From NCBI GenBank assembly GCA_934777245.1, contig CAKVND010000062.1, positions 1 to 9,401 on the forward strand: a DNA stretch of 9,401 bases. The letters are read 5' to 3'. The stretch is from an uncultured Candidatus Melainabacteria bacterium. GTDB lineage: Bacteria; Cyanobacteriota; Vampirovibrionia; Gastranaerophilales; Gastranaerophilaceae. The notes beneath the pieces are model-generated. The model was not told where the DNA came from and made no database searches. It saw only the letters and a program-made list of their open reading frames with translations. The translations under genes and the position numbers were made by a program. Positions 1 to 6,557 of this stretch are shown here, one piece after another (the first letter of the stretch is position 1; the number at the start of each line of letters is the position of its first letter).

Positions 1-1256
1 CCAACGATTGCAGCTGACAGATAACAGCTCAAAGTTCCGCATATAAGAGCTCTTAGACCTAATCTTGCAAGATTTTTCTTTTGGTTTGGCGCAAGTTCTC
101 CAATACCACCAATTTGAATAGCAATTGAACCAAAATTACCAAAACTGCATAATGCAAAACTTGCAATCATAAAGCTTTTTGGGTCAATAGATTGCGCTAC
201 GTGAGTTAAGCCAACGTAAGCAACCATTTCATTAAGAACTAATTTTGTACCCATTAAGGCTCCGACTGTTGAAGCATCATGAAGCGGAACTCCAAGAATT
301 ATCGCAAATATTGCAAAAATCTTTCCTAATATTAATTTCAAAGATAAGTGTGATAAAAATGCAAAATGTGAACAGCCCGGTATAAATTTATAACAGAACA
401 TGCCACCTAAACCTAATACCCAATCGATAAATGCAACAAGCGCTACAAGTGCTAAAATCATTGCTGTAACGTTAATTGCAACTTTCATACCATCAGATGC
501 TCCGTTTGAAATAGCTTCAAAAACGTTTGCAAAAGTTCTTCTCTTTGAAATTCTTATATTATCTCTTGTTTCCGGTTCGCCTGTTTCAGGGTAAACAATT
601 TTTGTCAAAATCATAGCTCCCGGAGCAGCCATAACAGATGATGCTAAAATATAATGTGCAGGAATACCCATGCCAATATAAATTGGCATAATAGCGCCGG
701 AGATACAAGCCATACTTCCCGCCATAGAAGCTAACAATTCAGAACGTGTTAATTTTTCTAAATAAGGTTTAATCATGATTTGCGCTGTGATTTGTCCAAC
801 AAATGAGCTTGCTACGTTTGAAAGAGCTTCTGCTCCGGAAATATGCATAAGTTTATTCATTGCTTTACCAAGAATTGCAACAACTCTTTGCATTATTCCG
901 TAATAATAAAGAATATTCACTAAAACCATCATGAAAATGTTTGTACAAATAAGTTGAACCGCAAAAATCGTTCCACTTTTTCCAAAAAGCTCAATTAATT
1001 TGTCATTTTGTAGCAACGCACCGAATACGAACAAACCGCCTTCTGTCGCAAATTCAAGAATTTTTTGAATGAATAGACCTATCATTAAGAACATTTTTTG
1101 CCCAATCGGAACTTTAAAAATAAATACAGCAAGCAAAACTTGCAATAAAAAACCTGTTCCTATAGTCTTGTAATTAATAGCTTTTCTGTTATTTGACATT
1201 AGAAAAACGATTAAAAATATTACTACAATCCCGATAAGTCCGATAAATCTTTCCAT
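1..1256 (-). CDS. nupC: Concentrative nucleoside transporter, NupC/CNT family (3' end cut by window edge)
   Basis: An open frame of 418 codons runs off the left edge and starts at ATG 1256-1254. An AAGGAG ribosome site (1267-1262) lies 5 nt upstream. The product is a multi-spanning inner-membrane protein that would import nucleosides using an ion gradient. Family hallmarks are the NEMVAY segment (N342, E343; NEFVAY in the family), the HP2-side segment with N374 and S377 followed by an IQIGGIG stretch, and the gate region with ASSVMAAPGA then KIVYPETGEP. E343, N374 and S377 match ribose-binding positions known from Vibrio cholerae CNT. The usual GQTE nucleobase motif reads G154-Q-I-T157 here, and the residue four before the glycine, Asn in sodium-coupled members, is S150. 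E. coli NupC, which is proton-coupled, also has Ser there as I recall it. Family members are about 400-420 residues, so only a few C-terminal residues are missing. Family assignment is secure; substrate and coupling ion are not. Confidence 0.93.
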   Translation of the reverse strand, partial: MERFIGLIGIVVIFLIVFLMSNNRKAINYKTIGTGFLLQVLLAVFIFKVPIGQKMFLMIGLFIQKILEFATEGGLFVFGALLQNDKLIELFGKSGTIFAVQLICTNIFMMVLVNILYYYGIMQRVVAILGKAMNKLMHISGAEALSNVASSFVGQITAQIMIKPYLEKLTRSELLASMAGSMACISGAIMPIYIGMGIPAHYILASSVMAAPGAMILTKIVYPETGEPETRDNIRISKRRTFANVFEAISNGASDGMKVAINVTAMILALVALVAFIDWVLGLGGMFCYKFIPGCSHFAFLSHLSLKLILGKIFAIFAIILGVPLHDASTVGALMGTKLVLNEMVAYVGLTHVAQSIDPKSFMIASFALCSFGNFGSIAIQIGGIGELAPNQKKNLARLGLRALICGTLSCYLSAAIV

Positions 1257-1261
1257 TTACA

Positions 1262-1267
1262 CTCCTT
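1262..1267 (-). promoter_or_regulatory. Ribosome binding site of nupC
   Basis: AAGGAG on the minus strand, 5 nt before the ATG at 1256. It fixes the start of a gene whose other end lies outside the window. Confidence 0.8.
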
Positions 1268-1332
1268 GATAAGCTACTTAATAATTCTATCATAAAAAAA
1301 TAAGAGAATAAAAATATCGAGACAAAAAATTC

Positions 1333-1376
1333 TTAAAAACCGGATTGCCACGAGAACCGAAGGTTCTCTCGCAATG
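1333..1376 (-). terminator. Candidate terminator after the giant gene, at the edge of a repeat block
   Basis: GAGAACC (1352-1358) and GGTTCTC (1362-1368) form a perfect 7-bp stem around a 3-nt loop. ATTGC (1344-1348) and GCAAT (1371-1375) extend it across a small internal loop. Read on the minus strand the hairpin is followed after a few bases by a run of five T (1339-1335), with more T further on. It sits about 130 nt past the stop of the giant gene and before nupC, which would separate their transcripts. The same sequence is the left end of the dispersed repeat block, so the terminator role is inferred. Confidence 0.5.
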
Positions 1377-1406
1377 ACGACATGTTGGGATGTCTTTTGT
1401 GCATCT

Positions 1407-1470
1407 CCTCCCTCGGACGCATCCAACAATATCCCCTCCCTCGGACGCATCCCACATCATCCCCTCTCCT
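1407..1470. repeat. 28-nt tandem repeat, about 2.3 units
   Basis: CCTCCCTCGGACGCATCC occurs identically at 1407-1424 and 1435-1452, a period of 28. The 10-nt linkers AACAATATCC and CACATCATCC resemble each other. A third unit begins at 1463 but diverges after a few bases into the CCCTCTCC hairpin. The array lies inside repeat block A. Confidence 0.8.
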
Positions 1471-1480
1471 ATGGAGAGGG
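1462..1480. repeat. CCCTCTCC/GGAGAGGG hairpin
   Basis: CCCTCTCC (1462-1469) and GGAGAGGG (1473-1480) form a perfect 8-bp stem with a TAT loop, about 25 bp past the stop of the giant gene. The equivalent place in copy B has a variant, CCCTCCC/GGGAGGG (5027-5044). There is no T-run after it on either strand, so I do not call it a terminator. Confidence 0.7.
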
Positions 1481-1504
1481 TTAGGGAGAGGGTATTATCA
1501 ACCT

Positions 1505-4500
1505 TTACGATTTCTTGATGATTTCTTCAACCAAAGCTCTGATTAACTTGCTGGCTTCTTGTGTAGTTTTATCATTGGTATAAACTTTGTTTGCCTCATC
1601 ATTTTTTGTAAAAGTTAATGTTAATTTGTCCGCATTATATGTTGCTCCATAGAACTTTTCAAGATCTTTATAAGCCTCGGTTTCAGTTAATTCCATAGCA
1701 ATTGCTTTTCGCATTAGAGCCTTAGGAATTCTATTACATAGTGCCATACTAGGTCGTTTGCCTACTGCTAATTTTGGTCCGGTAATAAGAAATAATAAAT
1801 TGTTCGTATCTATACTCAAAGATTTGTGTACACCAGTTTTGTTATCTGAAGTTACTTCATCCAAAGATTTTATTATACCGACTACGTTATCTGGCGTAAC
1901 ACCGTCTTCTCGTAAGAATTTTGCTCTATTTTCAAAATCATTTATAAATTTATTACCTTCTTGTATGTCATCTAAAGTATACCCATTCACTGCCTTAAAT
2001 ACTTTTGCTTTCGCATCAGGTCCCAATTTAATAGAATTTAATAGCTCTTTCAATTCAGCTTTTGGACGAATTTCTGCCGGAAGATTGCATATTTTATCTA
2101 AAAACTCATAAGCTGGTTTAATGAGTGTCTTTTTATCTTTGTTGTAACAAGTTTTTACCAATTCACCAAGTCGAGCTTTTACCGCATCAGGATTTTTGTA
2201 TCTCAAAGTCGATAATGCATCAACATCATTGTGTCCAAATTCTTGCAACAGTATAGTAAATGTTGCTTTCGCCGGTTCTTGTTTGCAATCTCTCGGTAAT
2301 ATTTTTGTTAATTTTTTAGCATCATACCCTTGAGGTAATAATGATTTTTCGACCTTTCCATCTTTTATGTAGTTATGGAGTAATTTTATACGATTATCGT
2401 TATTGATAGCGTTATCACTTACGTTTGGTTGGTTTTCAATAGCTATTGTATTTAATAATGCATCAAACACCTTTTTGTCATTATCAAATTTTTCTATTAT
2501 CTTATCAAACGGAATATCCCAATTTTTATCTACAGTTACCTTATTATTGATAAAATCGATAACATCATCCGCTGACGACATATTTTCAACCATGGCTGCT
2601 CTATGTGCGATTAATTCTTTTGAATCAATATTATCGCCAATTGCTTCGCTATATTGACCTTTGCCCATATCTTCGTATTTTTCATAGTTTACCAATGCTA
2701 CTTTCATAGCATCTTCCGCAATTGATGCCAATCCTTCCATTTCTTCTTTTGTAGGACGTCTAGAAGGATTAAATGTGTATTCTACTTTGTCTTTGCCTTC
2801 TTCATCTTTTGTTGTTGTCTTGTCAAAATACGTTTCAGCAAGTTCTGCTTTTGCAGCTTCTTTCTCATCATCAGACATTTCGGATCTGTTAATCCAATCT
2901 GCCGCCTTCGTTAAAAATTCTGCATTTTCAAGATTACCTTTGTCTTTACCGGTATAGATTTCCTTATAACGCGCAATCATAGCGGCGATTACGTCTTTTG
3001 AGGCGATGTTTTTACCGTCAGAATCTGTTAATTGTAAGGCAGCCAGAACATATACCCCATTATTCTTGATAACGGTTTTTATATCTTCATCTGACGCATG
3101 CAAGTTTTGAACTTGTAGCATTAAGCAATTTGCAAGTTCGACATCTCCTGTATTTGCATACTTTGTAAACAATGCTTTTTTCTTATCGTCAGTATTAGCT
3201 GCCTTGAAATCTTTTACGAAGCTATCAAGTACACCTTCATCACTTGCCCAGAAGTAATAAGAAGTATCACCAACAGAAACTGTTGTTCTGAATATCAATT
3301 TACCGTCATTATTCATCCGCAAAGTTTTTGCATCGACATGTTTTTCTTCATTAGCTTCTGTTATAACGAAGCCATCTTCCCATTTGGTGTTAGCCAATAC
3401 CTCCTTCAAATCGACTTCTGCATCCGTCAATTTTACTCCGTCTTTTTCTTTGTTACGGATTTCTTGATACAATCCGGCAAGAGTTTCAAAGCCTTTTTTA
3501 TCTTTTTCTACAATAGACATGTCTACATTACCGTCTTTATCTGTAGTCAAAGCCCTAACAACATCTGCATTTCTTGTCAAAATCAAATCTTGAACAAATG
3601 CTTTTGTGTTGTCAGCATCCTTATTAACCCATTGATGCGTACCGCCTTTTAAGTATTCTGCAATGTTTTGGATAACCTGTGTGTTACCACCGGTTATTTC
3701 AATTAATTCTTTTAATGCAGCCAAGTTTGCATCTGATTTAGTTTTCTTAGTAGCGTCATCATCTTTATCATCAAGAGGTTTTAGCTTTTTAAAAGCCTCC
3801 GTGAACTTCTTTTTAAGATCATTTAATTCTTCTATAGTAGGAGCTGATAGTGCTACTGCATTTGTTATATTACCGGCTTTAGCAGGATAAGTCTTTTGAT
3901 ACATCACCTTATCACCCTGAGTATACTTCATTATTCCTCCGCCGTTTTTAAATTCTGCGTCTTTGAAGTCGGGCTTACCATTTTTATCTGTTAGTTCTTT
4001 GCCGTCTTTATCCACAGGTACACCGGCACCCATATTCAGACCATTTCTAGTTAGAGTTATTGTTGATGTTTTATCAGATGTTGGAGCTTTTGCAACAGTT
4101 GTAGTTTCTGCTGTCTCGTCAGTTTGATCAGCTTTTTGAGAGGCTGTACTTCTTCTCTTTTCAATATTTGTCCAATCTTCTCCGGCTTCATCGGTCCTAG
4201 CTTGACCAGTAAAAGCTTTTACAGAGTCTTTGCTATTTTCTTTTACTTTAGCAACTCCCGCATCTGTTAAATTGACTTTTAATTTTGTGCCGATAGCTAC
4301 ATTATTAATATCGGGTAAATTATTAATATTGGCGATTTCTGCAATTCTATTATTGATAGATTTATAATCAGTTGGCAAACCTTCAGCTTCAAGAGCTTTT
4401 TTTGCAATGGTATAAAGAGTATCACCTTTTTTGATCGTGTGCAAGTCGCTATCAGCTGATTTAAAGAATCCGGTCAATGTTTCGGTTTTATATTTGTTCT

Positions 4501-4780
4501 TTAAATTTTGTATAGCAGTATTGTATGCTCGCGCAGATGTATTACCATGAACGGGAGTGTTATCGTTCTCATCTTCTTCTATTTCAAAATCTGCATTTTC
4601 AATGTTGGTTTTTAAACCATTGATTTCGTTAGCATCAAGTTTACCATTGTTATTTTTATCAATATCTTTAAAAATTGTTTCGGCATTATCACCGAATTTC
4701 TTTTTGATATCTTCAATTTTGTCTCCTACGTTGATTGTAATTTTTTGGTTTCCTACATTAACGCTAAAATTGTTTGACAT
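1505..4780 (-). CDS. Uncharacterised 1091-residue protein with EF-hand and LysM domains
   Basis: I do not recognise a named family for the full protein. Residues 41-52 are a canonical EF-hand calcium loop (D41, N43, N45, G46, L48, D49, E52). Residues about 112-171 form a LysM domain, opening HTIKKGDTLYTIAKKAL and closing IGTKLKVNL, a fold that binds peptidoglycan or chitin. A Thr/Ser/Ala/Lys/Glu-rich linker (about 172-240) follows. Residues about 240-300 contain the related pieces VDKDGKEL and TDKNGKPD. The remaining 790 residues look mainly helical and charged (Lys, Asp, Glu, Asn) with no motif I can name. There is no N-terminal signal peptide and no transmembrane segment, which sits oddly with a LysM domain. 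ATG at 4780 has AAGGAG (4794-4789) 8 nt upstream. The gene stands alone between two related repeat blocks. It is probably an envelope-associated or exported structural or effector-like protein, but that is inference. The open frame is certain. Confidence 0.9.
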   Translation of the reverse strand: MSNNFSVNVGNQKITINVGDKIEDIKKKFGDNAETIFKDIDKNNNGKLDANEINGLKTNIENADFEIEEDENDNTPVHGNTSARAYNTAIQNLKNKYKTETLTGFFKSADSDLHTIKKGDTLYTIAKKALEAEGLPTDYKSINNRIAEIANINNLPDINNVAIGTKLKVNLTDAGVAKVKENSKDSVKAFTGQARTDEAGEDWTNIEKRRSTASQKADQTDETAETTTVAKAPTSDKTSTITLTRNGLNMGAGVPVDKDGKELTDKNGKPDFKDAEFKNGGGIMKYTQGDKVMYQKTYPAKAGNITNAVALSAPTIEELNDLKKKFTEAFKKLKPLDDKDDDATKKTKSDANLAALKELIEITGGNTQVIQNIAEYLKGGTHQWVNKDADNTKAFVQDLILTRNADVVRALTTDKDGNVDMSIVEKDKKGFETLAGLYQEIRNKEKDGVKLTDAEVDLKEVLANTKWEDGFVITEANEEKHVDAKTLRMNNDGKLIFRTTVSVGDTSYYFWASDEGVLDSFVKDFKAANTDDKKKALFTKYANTGDVELANCLMLQVQNLHASDEDIKTVIKNNGVYVLAALQLTDSDGKNIASKDVIAAMIARYKEIYTGKDKGNLENAEFLTKAADWINRSEMSDDEKEAAKAELAETYFDKTTTKDEEGKDKVEYTFNPSRRPTKEEMEGLASIAEDAMKVALVNYEKYEDMGKGQYSEAIGDNIDSKELIAHRAAMVENMSSADDVIDFINNKVTVDKNWDIPFDKIIEKFDNDKKVFDALLNTIAIENQPNVSDNAINNDNRIKLLHNYIKDGKVEKSLLPQGYDAKKLTKILPRDCKQEPAKATFTILLQEFGHNDVDALSTLRYKNPDAVKARLGELVKTCYNKDKKTLIKPAYEFLDKICNLPAEIRPKAELKELLNSIKLGPDAKAKVFKAVNGYTLDDIQEGNKFINDFENRAKFLREDGVTPDNVVGIIKSLDEVTSDNKTGVHKSLSIDTNNLLFLITGPKLAVGKRPSMALCNRIPKALMRKAIAMELTETEAYKDLEKFYGATYNADKLTLTFTKNDEANKVYTNDKTTQEASKLIRALVEEIIKKS

Positions 4781-4814
4781 AAAATAATCTCCTTACACTT
4801 ACTATCACATATTG

Positions 4815-4842
4815 ATAATAGTGTTATCGGCATAATTTTGAA
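4815..4842 (-). promoter_or_regulatory. Candidate sigma-70 promoter of the giant gene
   Basis: On the minus strand TTCAAA (4842-4837) and TATTAT (4820-4815) are separated by 16 nt. They match the -35 consensus at 4 of 6 and the -10 at 5 of 6. A start about 28 nt before the ATG would leave a short leader holding the AAGGAG site. The sequence around 4801-4822 can also form a small imperfect hairpin. Confidence 0.45.
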
Positions 4843-4889
4843 AAACTTTAATCTTTTTGATAAAATCTTTACAAAAATTTACAAACATA

Positions 4890-5065
4890 TTAAAAAATGG
4901 ATTGCCACGAGTTTCCCTCTCCATAGTTAATAATACCCTCTCCCGCCTTCTCGTTTCCCTCTCCATGTAAAATTGATAAAAGGAGAGGGGAGCAGGACTT
5001 GCTTGCTTGGATGTCTTTAGCTTGTCCCCTCCCTTGGGGGAGGGCTAGGGAGAGGGTGTTATTAA
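4890..5065. repeat. Composite intergenic repeat block, copy B
   Basis: It carries the copy A landmarks in the same order and orientation: TTAAAAA plus GGATTGCCACGAG (4890-4911), GGATGTCTTT (5009-5018), a C-rich/G-rich hairpin (5027-5044) and AGGGAGAGGGTGTTAT (5047-5062). Between the first two landmarks it holds extra sequence absent from copy A. This includes a direct repeat TTTCCCTCTCCAT (4912-4924 and 4954-4966) and a hairpin CCCTCTCC/GGAGAGGG (4957-4964 with 4982-4989, loop 17). There is no open frame. Confidence 0.7.
4927..5065. mobile_element. MITE-like unit with 18-bp terminal inverted repeats
   Basis: TTAATAATACCCTCTCCC (4927-4944) is the reverse complement of GGGAGAGGGTGTTATTAA (5048-5065) at 17 of 18 positions, and the one difference would be a G-U pair in RNA. 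The 139-bp unit has no coding capacity, which fits a miniature inverted-repeat element or a large folded intergenic repeat. The ends are TTAA, but I see no clear target duplication outside them and no transposase in the window. Mobility is inference. Confidence 0.5.
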
Positions 5066-5067
5066 AC

Positions 5068-5190
5068 ATCAGCCCCCTCCCGCATCTGTAGCTTTCGGCA
5101 CTGCCTCAAGCACATCTGCGACCTCCCCCGTGGAGAGGTGCTGAACAGTCCCTCAACCCCTGTTCCCCAAAGGGCGAGAGGGGAGAAATA
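5068..5190. repeat. C-rich hairpin tract upstream of the alcohol dehydrogenase gene
   Basis: This GC-rich, non-coding stretch follows directly after the inverted-repeat unit. CATCTG occurs twice, each time beside a CCTCCC-type run, in the segment 5079-5128. An imperfect hairpin is formed by CCCCT (5157-5161) with AGGGG (5179-5183), and inside it CCC (5166-5168) with GGG (5172-5174) around an AAA loop. The composition matches the neighbouring repeats and not the AT-rich promoter that follows, so it is probably further repeat debris. Confidence 0.5.
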
Positions 5191-5234
5191 TACGACAAAG
5201 CAATCTACTTATACAATAATTACCAAAATCAATC

Positions 5235-5262
5235 TTTACATTTATATTTAATAGACTATAAT
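5235..5262 (+). promoter_or_regulatory. Sigma-70-type promoter of the alcohol dehydrogenase gene
   Basis: TTTACA (5235-5240) and TATAAT (5257-5262) are 16 nt apart, close to the vegetative consensus. Transcription would begin near 5269, leaving a leader of about 25 nt that contains AAGGAG (5281-5286), 7 nt before the ATG. Confidence 0.75.
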
Positions 5263-5293
5263 TATCTTGTAGTGTTAAGAAAGGAGAATTTTT

Positions 5294-6481
5294 ATGTGGC
5301 AAAAAGATATTAATATTCATGAAGTTCGTGAAATCAGAACAAGAACATCTGTATTTTTCGGCTGTGGTGCAATTAACAAAATTAACGACATAGCAAAAGA
5401 TTTTAAATCAAAAGATTTGGATAAAGTTATTGTAATGAGCGGTAAAAACGCTTATAAAGCAACAGGCGCATGGGCTGTTGTTGAAAAAGCATTACAAGAT
5501 AACGGTATTGCTTATGTAAACTATGATGGAGTTACTCCAAACCCAACTTCTACAGCGGTAAACGAAGCTGCAAAAATTGCAAAAGATTTTGGCGCAAAAG
5601 CTGTTATTGCAATCGGTGGCGGTTCTCCTACGGATGCCGGTAAATCTGTTGCAATCTTGTTAAAATACCCTGATAAAACTGCAAATGATATTTATGAATT
5701 TACTTTCACTCCGGAAGTTGCAGCTCCAATCGTTGCAATAAATTTAACACACGGAACAGGTACTGAAACAAACAGATTTGCAGTTGTTACAATTCCTGAA
5801 AAAGACTACAAACCTGCAATTGCGTATGATTGCATCTATCCTACTTACGCAATTGACGATCCTGCTTTAATGGTTAAATTATCACCAAAGCAAACAAGAT
5901 TTGTTTCTATTGATGCCGTTAACCACGTAATTGAAGCTGCGACATCAACTGTTGCATCTCCTTATGCAATCACTTTAGCAAGAGAAGTTGTAACTCTTGT
6001 TTCTAAATATTTGCCAAAAGCTATTGAAAATCCGGAAGATTTAGAAGCCAGATATTTCTTGGCTTACGCAGCTATGATGGGCGGTGTATGTTTTGATAAT
6101 GGTTTATTGCACTATACTCACGCTTTAGAACATCCGTTGAGTGCTGTTAAACATGATTTGTCACACGGTTTAGGCTTAGCAATGCTTCTTCCAGCCGTTG
6201 TTAAAAACATATTTACAGCAAAGGCTGAAACCTTAAAATACATTTTAGAGCCGGTAGTTGGTAAAGTTGAAACAGCTGACGAAGCTTCTAAAGGCGTTTA
6301 TGAATGGTTAAAATCAGTTGGCGTTCCTAACAAATTGAAAGATGAAGGATTTACAGATGCTGATGTTCCAAATCTTGTAAATTTAGCGTTTACAACTCCA
6401 TCTCTTGATGGACTTCTTGCAATCGCACCAACAAAAGCAACAAAAGAAGCCGTAGAAGAAATTTATAGAAATTCTTTATAA
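5294..6481 (+). CDS. Iron-containing alcohol dehydrogenase
   Basis: A 395-residue cytoplasmic group III (Fe-ADH) NAD(P)-dependent dehydrogenase, interconverting an aldehyde and an alcohol; in a fermenter it would regenerate NAD(P)+. The N-terminal Rossmann-like domain carries GGGSPTDAGK (108-117), the nucleotide-binding loop, followed by THGTGTET (152-159). The metal site is D207 and H211 (in SIDAVNHVIEA), H276 and H291, with H280 at the position proposed to be catalytic in E. coli FucO. The overall pattern (RTRTSVFFGCGAI, ATGAWAVVEKAL, HPLSAVKHDLSHGLGLAMLLP near the metal site) reminds me of the Thermococcus/Thermotoga-type enzymes more than of AdhE or FucO. Length is normal and all ligands are present. 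The ATG at 5294 has a strong ribosome site and its own promoter. It is a single gene, convergent with the regulator to its right. Substrate is not predictable from sequence. Confidence 0.93.
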   Translation: MWQKDINIHEVREIRTRTSVFFGCGAINKINDIAKDFKSKDLDKVIVMSGKNAYKATGAWAVVEKALQDNGIAYVNYDGVTPNPTSTAVNEAAKIAKDFGAKAVIAIGGGSPTDAGKSVAILLKYPDKTANDIYEFTFTPEVAAPIVAINLTHGTGTETNRFAVVTIPEKDYKPAIAYDCIYPTYAIDDPALMVKLSPKQTRFVSIDAVNHVIEAATSTVASPYAITLAREVVTLVSKYLPKAIENPEDLEARYFLAYAAMMGGVCFDNGLLHYTHALEHPLSAVKHDLSHGLGLAMLLPAVVKNIFTAKAETLKYILEPVVGKVETADEASKGVYEWLKSVGVPNKLKDEGFTDADVPNLVNLAFTTPSLDGLLAIAPTKATKEAVEEIYRNSL

Positions 6482-6489
6482 AAATGATA

Positions 6490-6529
6490 GTGCAGAGGGT
6501 ATTATTTAATTTATAATACCCTCTTACAC
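6490..6529. terminator. Bidirectional stem-loop between convergent genes
   Basis: AGAGGGTATTAT (6494-6505) and ATAATACCCTCT (6513-6524) form a perfect 12-bp stem with a 7-nt loop. GTG/CAC at 6490-6492 and 6527-6529 can extend it past a small internal loop. It begins 9 nt after the alcohol dehydrogenase stop and ends about 30 nt from the stop of the opposing regulator gene, a position suited to stopping both. Neither side has a strong T-run: the plus side continues with a pyrimidine-rich CACTTTCTCT. The 12-mer is also found in the dispersed repeats. Confidence 0.65.
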
Positions 6530-6557
6530 TTTCTCTAAGTTAATAACTTTTACCTCA

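Larger units (their letters stand above)
1333..1498. repeat. Composite intergenic repeat block, copy A
   Basis: This block shares ordered landmarks with the one at 4890-5065. They are TTAAAAA plus two bases plus GGATTGCCACGAG (1333-1354), GGATGTCTTT (1388-1397), a CCCTCTCC hairpin (1462-1480), and AGGGAGAGGGTATTAT at the right end (1483-1498). The right end stops within 7 bp of the stop codon of the giant gene. The block is far richer in C and G than its surroundings and has no open frame. It has no left partner for its ATAATACCCTCT-type end, unlike copy B, so it may be a partial or rearranged copy. Confidence 0.7.

Noticed and set aside
400..594. Plus-strand open frame of 64 codons
   Set aside because: It is antisense to the conserved CNT transporter and has no recognisable features.
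1273..1310. Sigma-70 promoter for nupC (TTTATT with TAGAAT, 17-nt spacing, minus strand)
   Set aside because: The -10 is fair but the -35 matches at only three positions in a T-rich stretch where such strings are common. A promoter must be near here if the terminator is real, but I cannot place it.
1407..1470. CRISPR-like spacing of the CCTCCCTCGGACGCATCC repeats
   Set aside because: The unit period is only 28 nt with 10-nt linkers that resemble each other, there are just over two units, and no cas gene is present. It is a tandem repeat.
3500..3560. A second EF-hand in the giant protein at TTDKDGNVDMSI
   Set aside because: The first ligand position is Thr and the last is Ile, so the calcium loop is incomplete. 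Only the loop at residues 41-52 is convincing.
1758..4787. Several plus-strand open frames of 60-117 codons inside the giant gene
   Set aside because: They lie opposite a continuous 1091-codon frame with domain matches, have no good ribosome sites, and give hydrophobic Ser/Phe/Ile-rich products typical of antisense reading of a Lys/Asp/Glu-rich gene.
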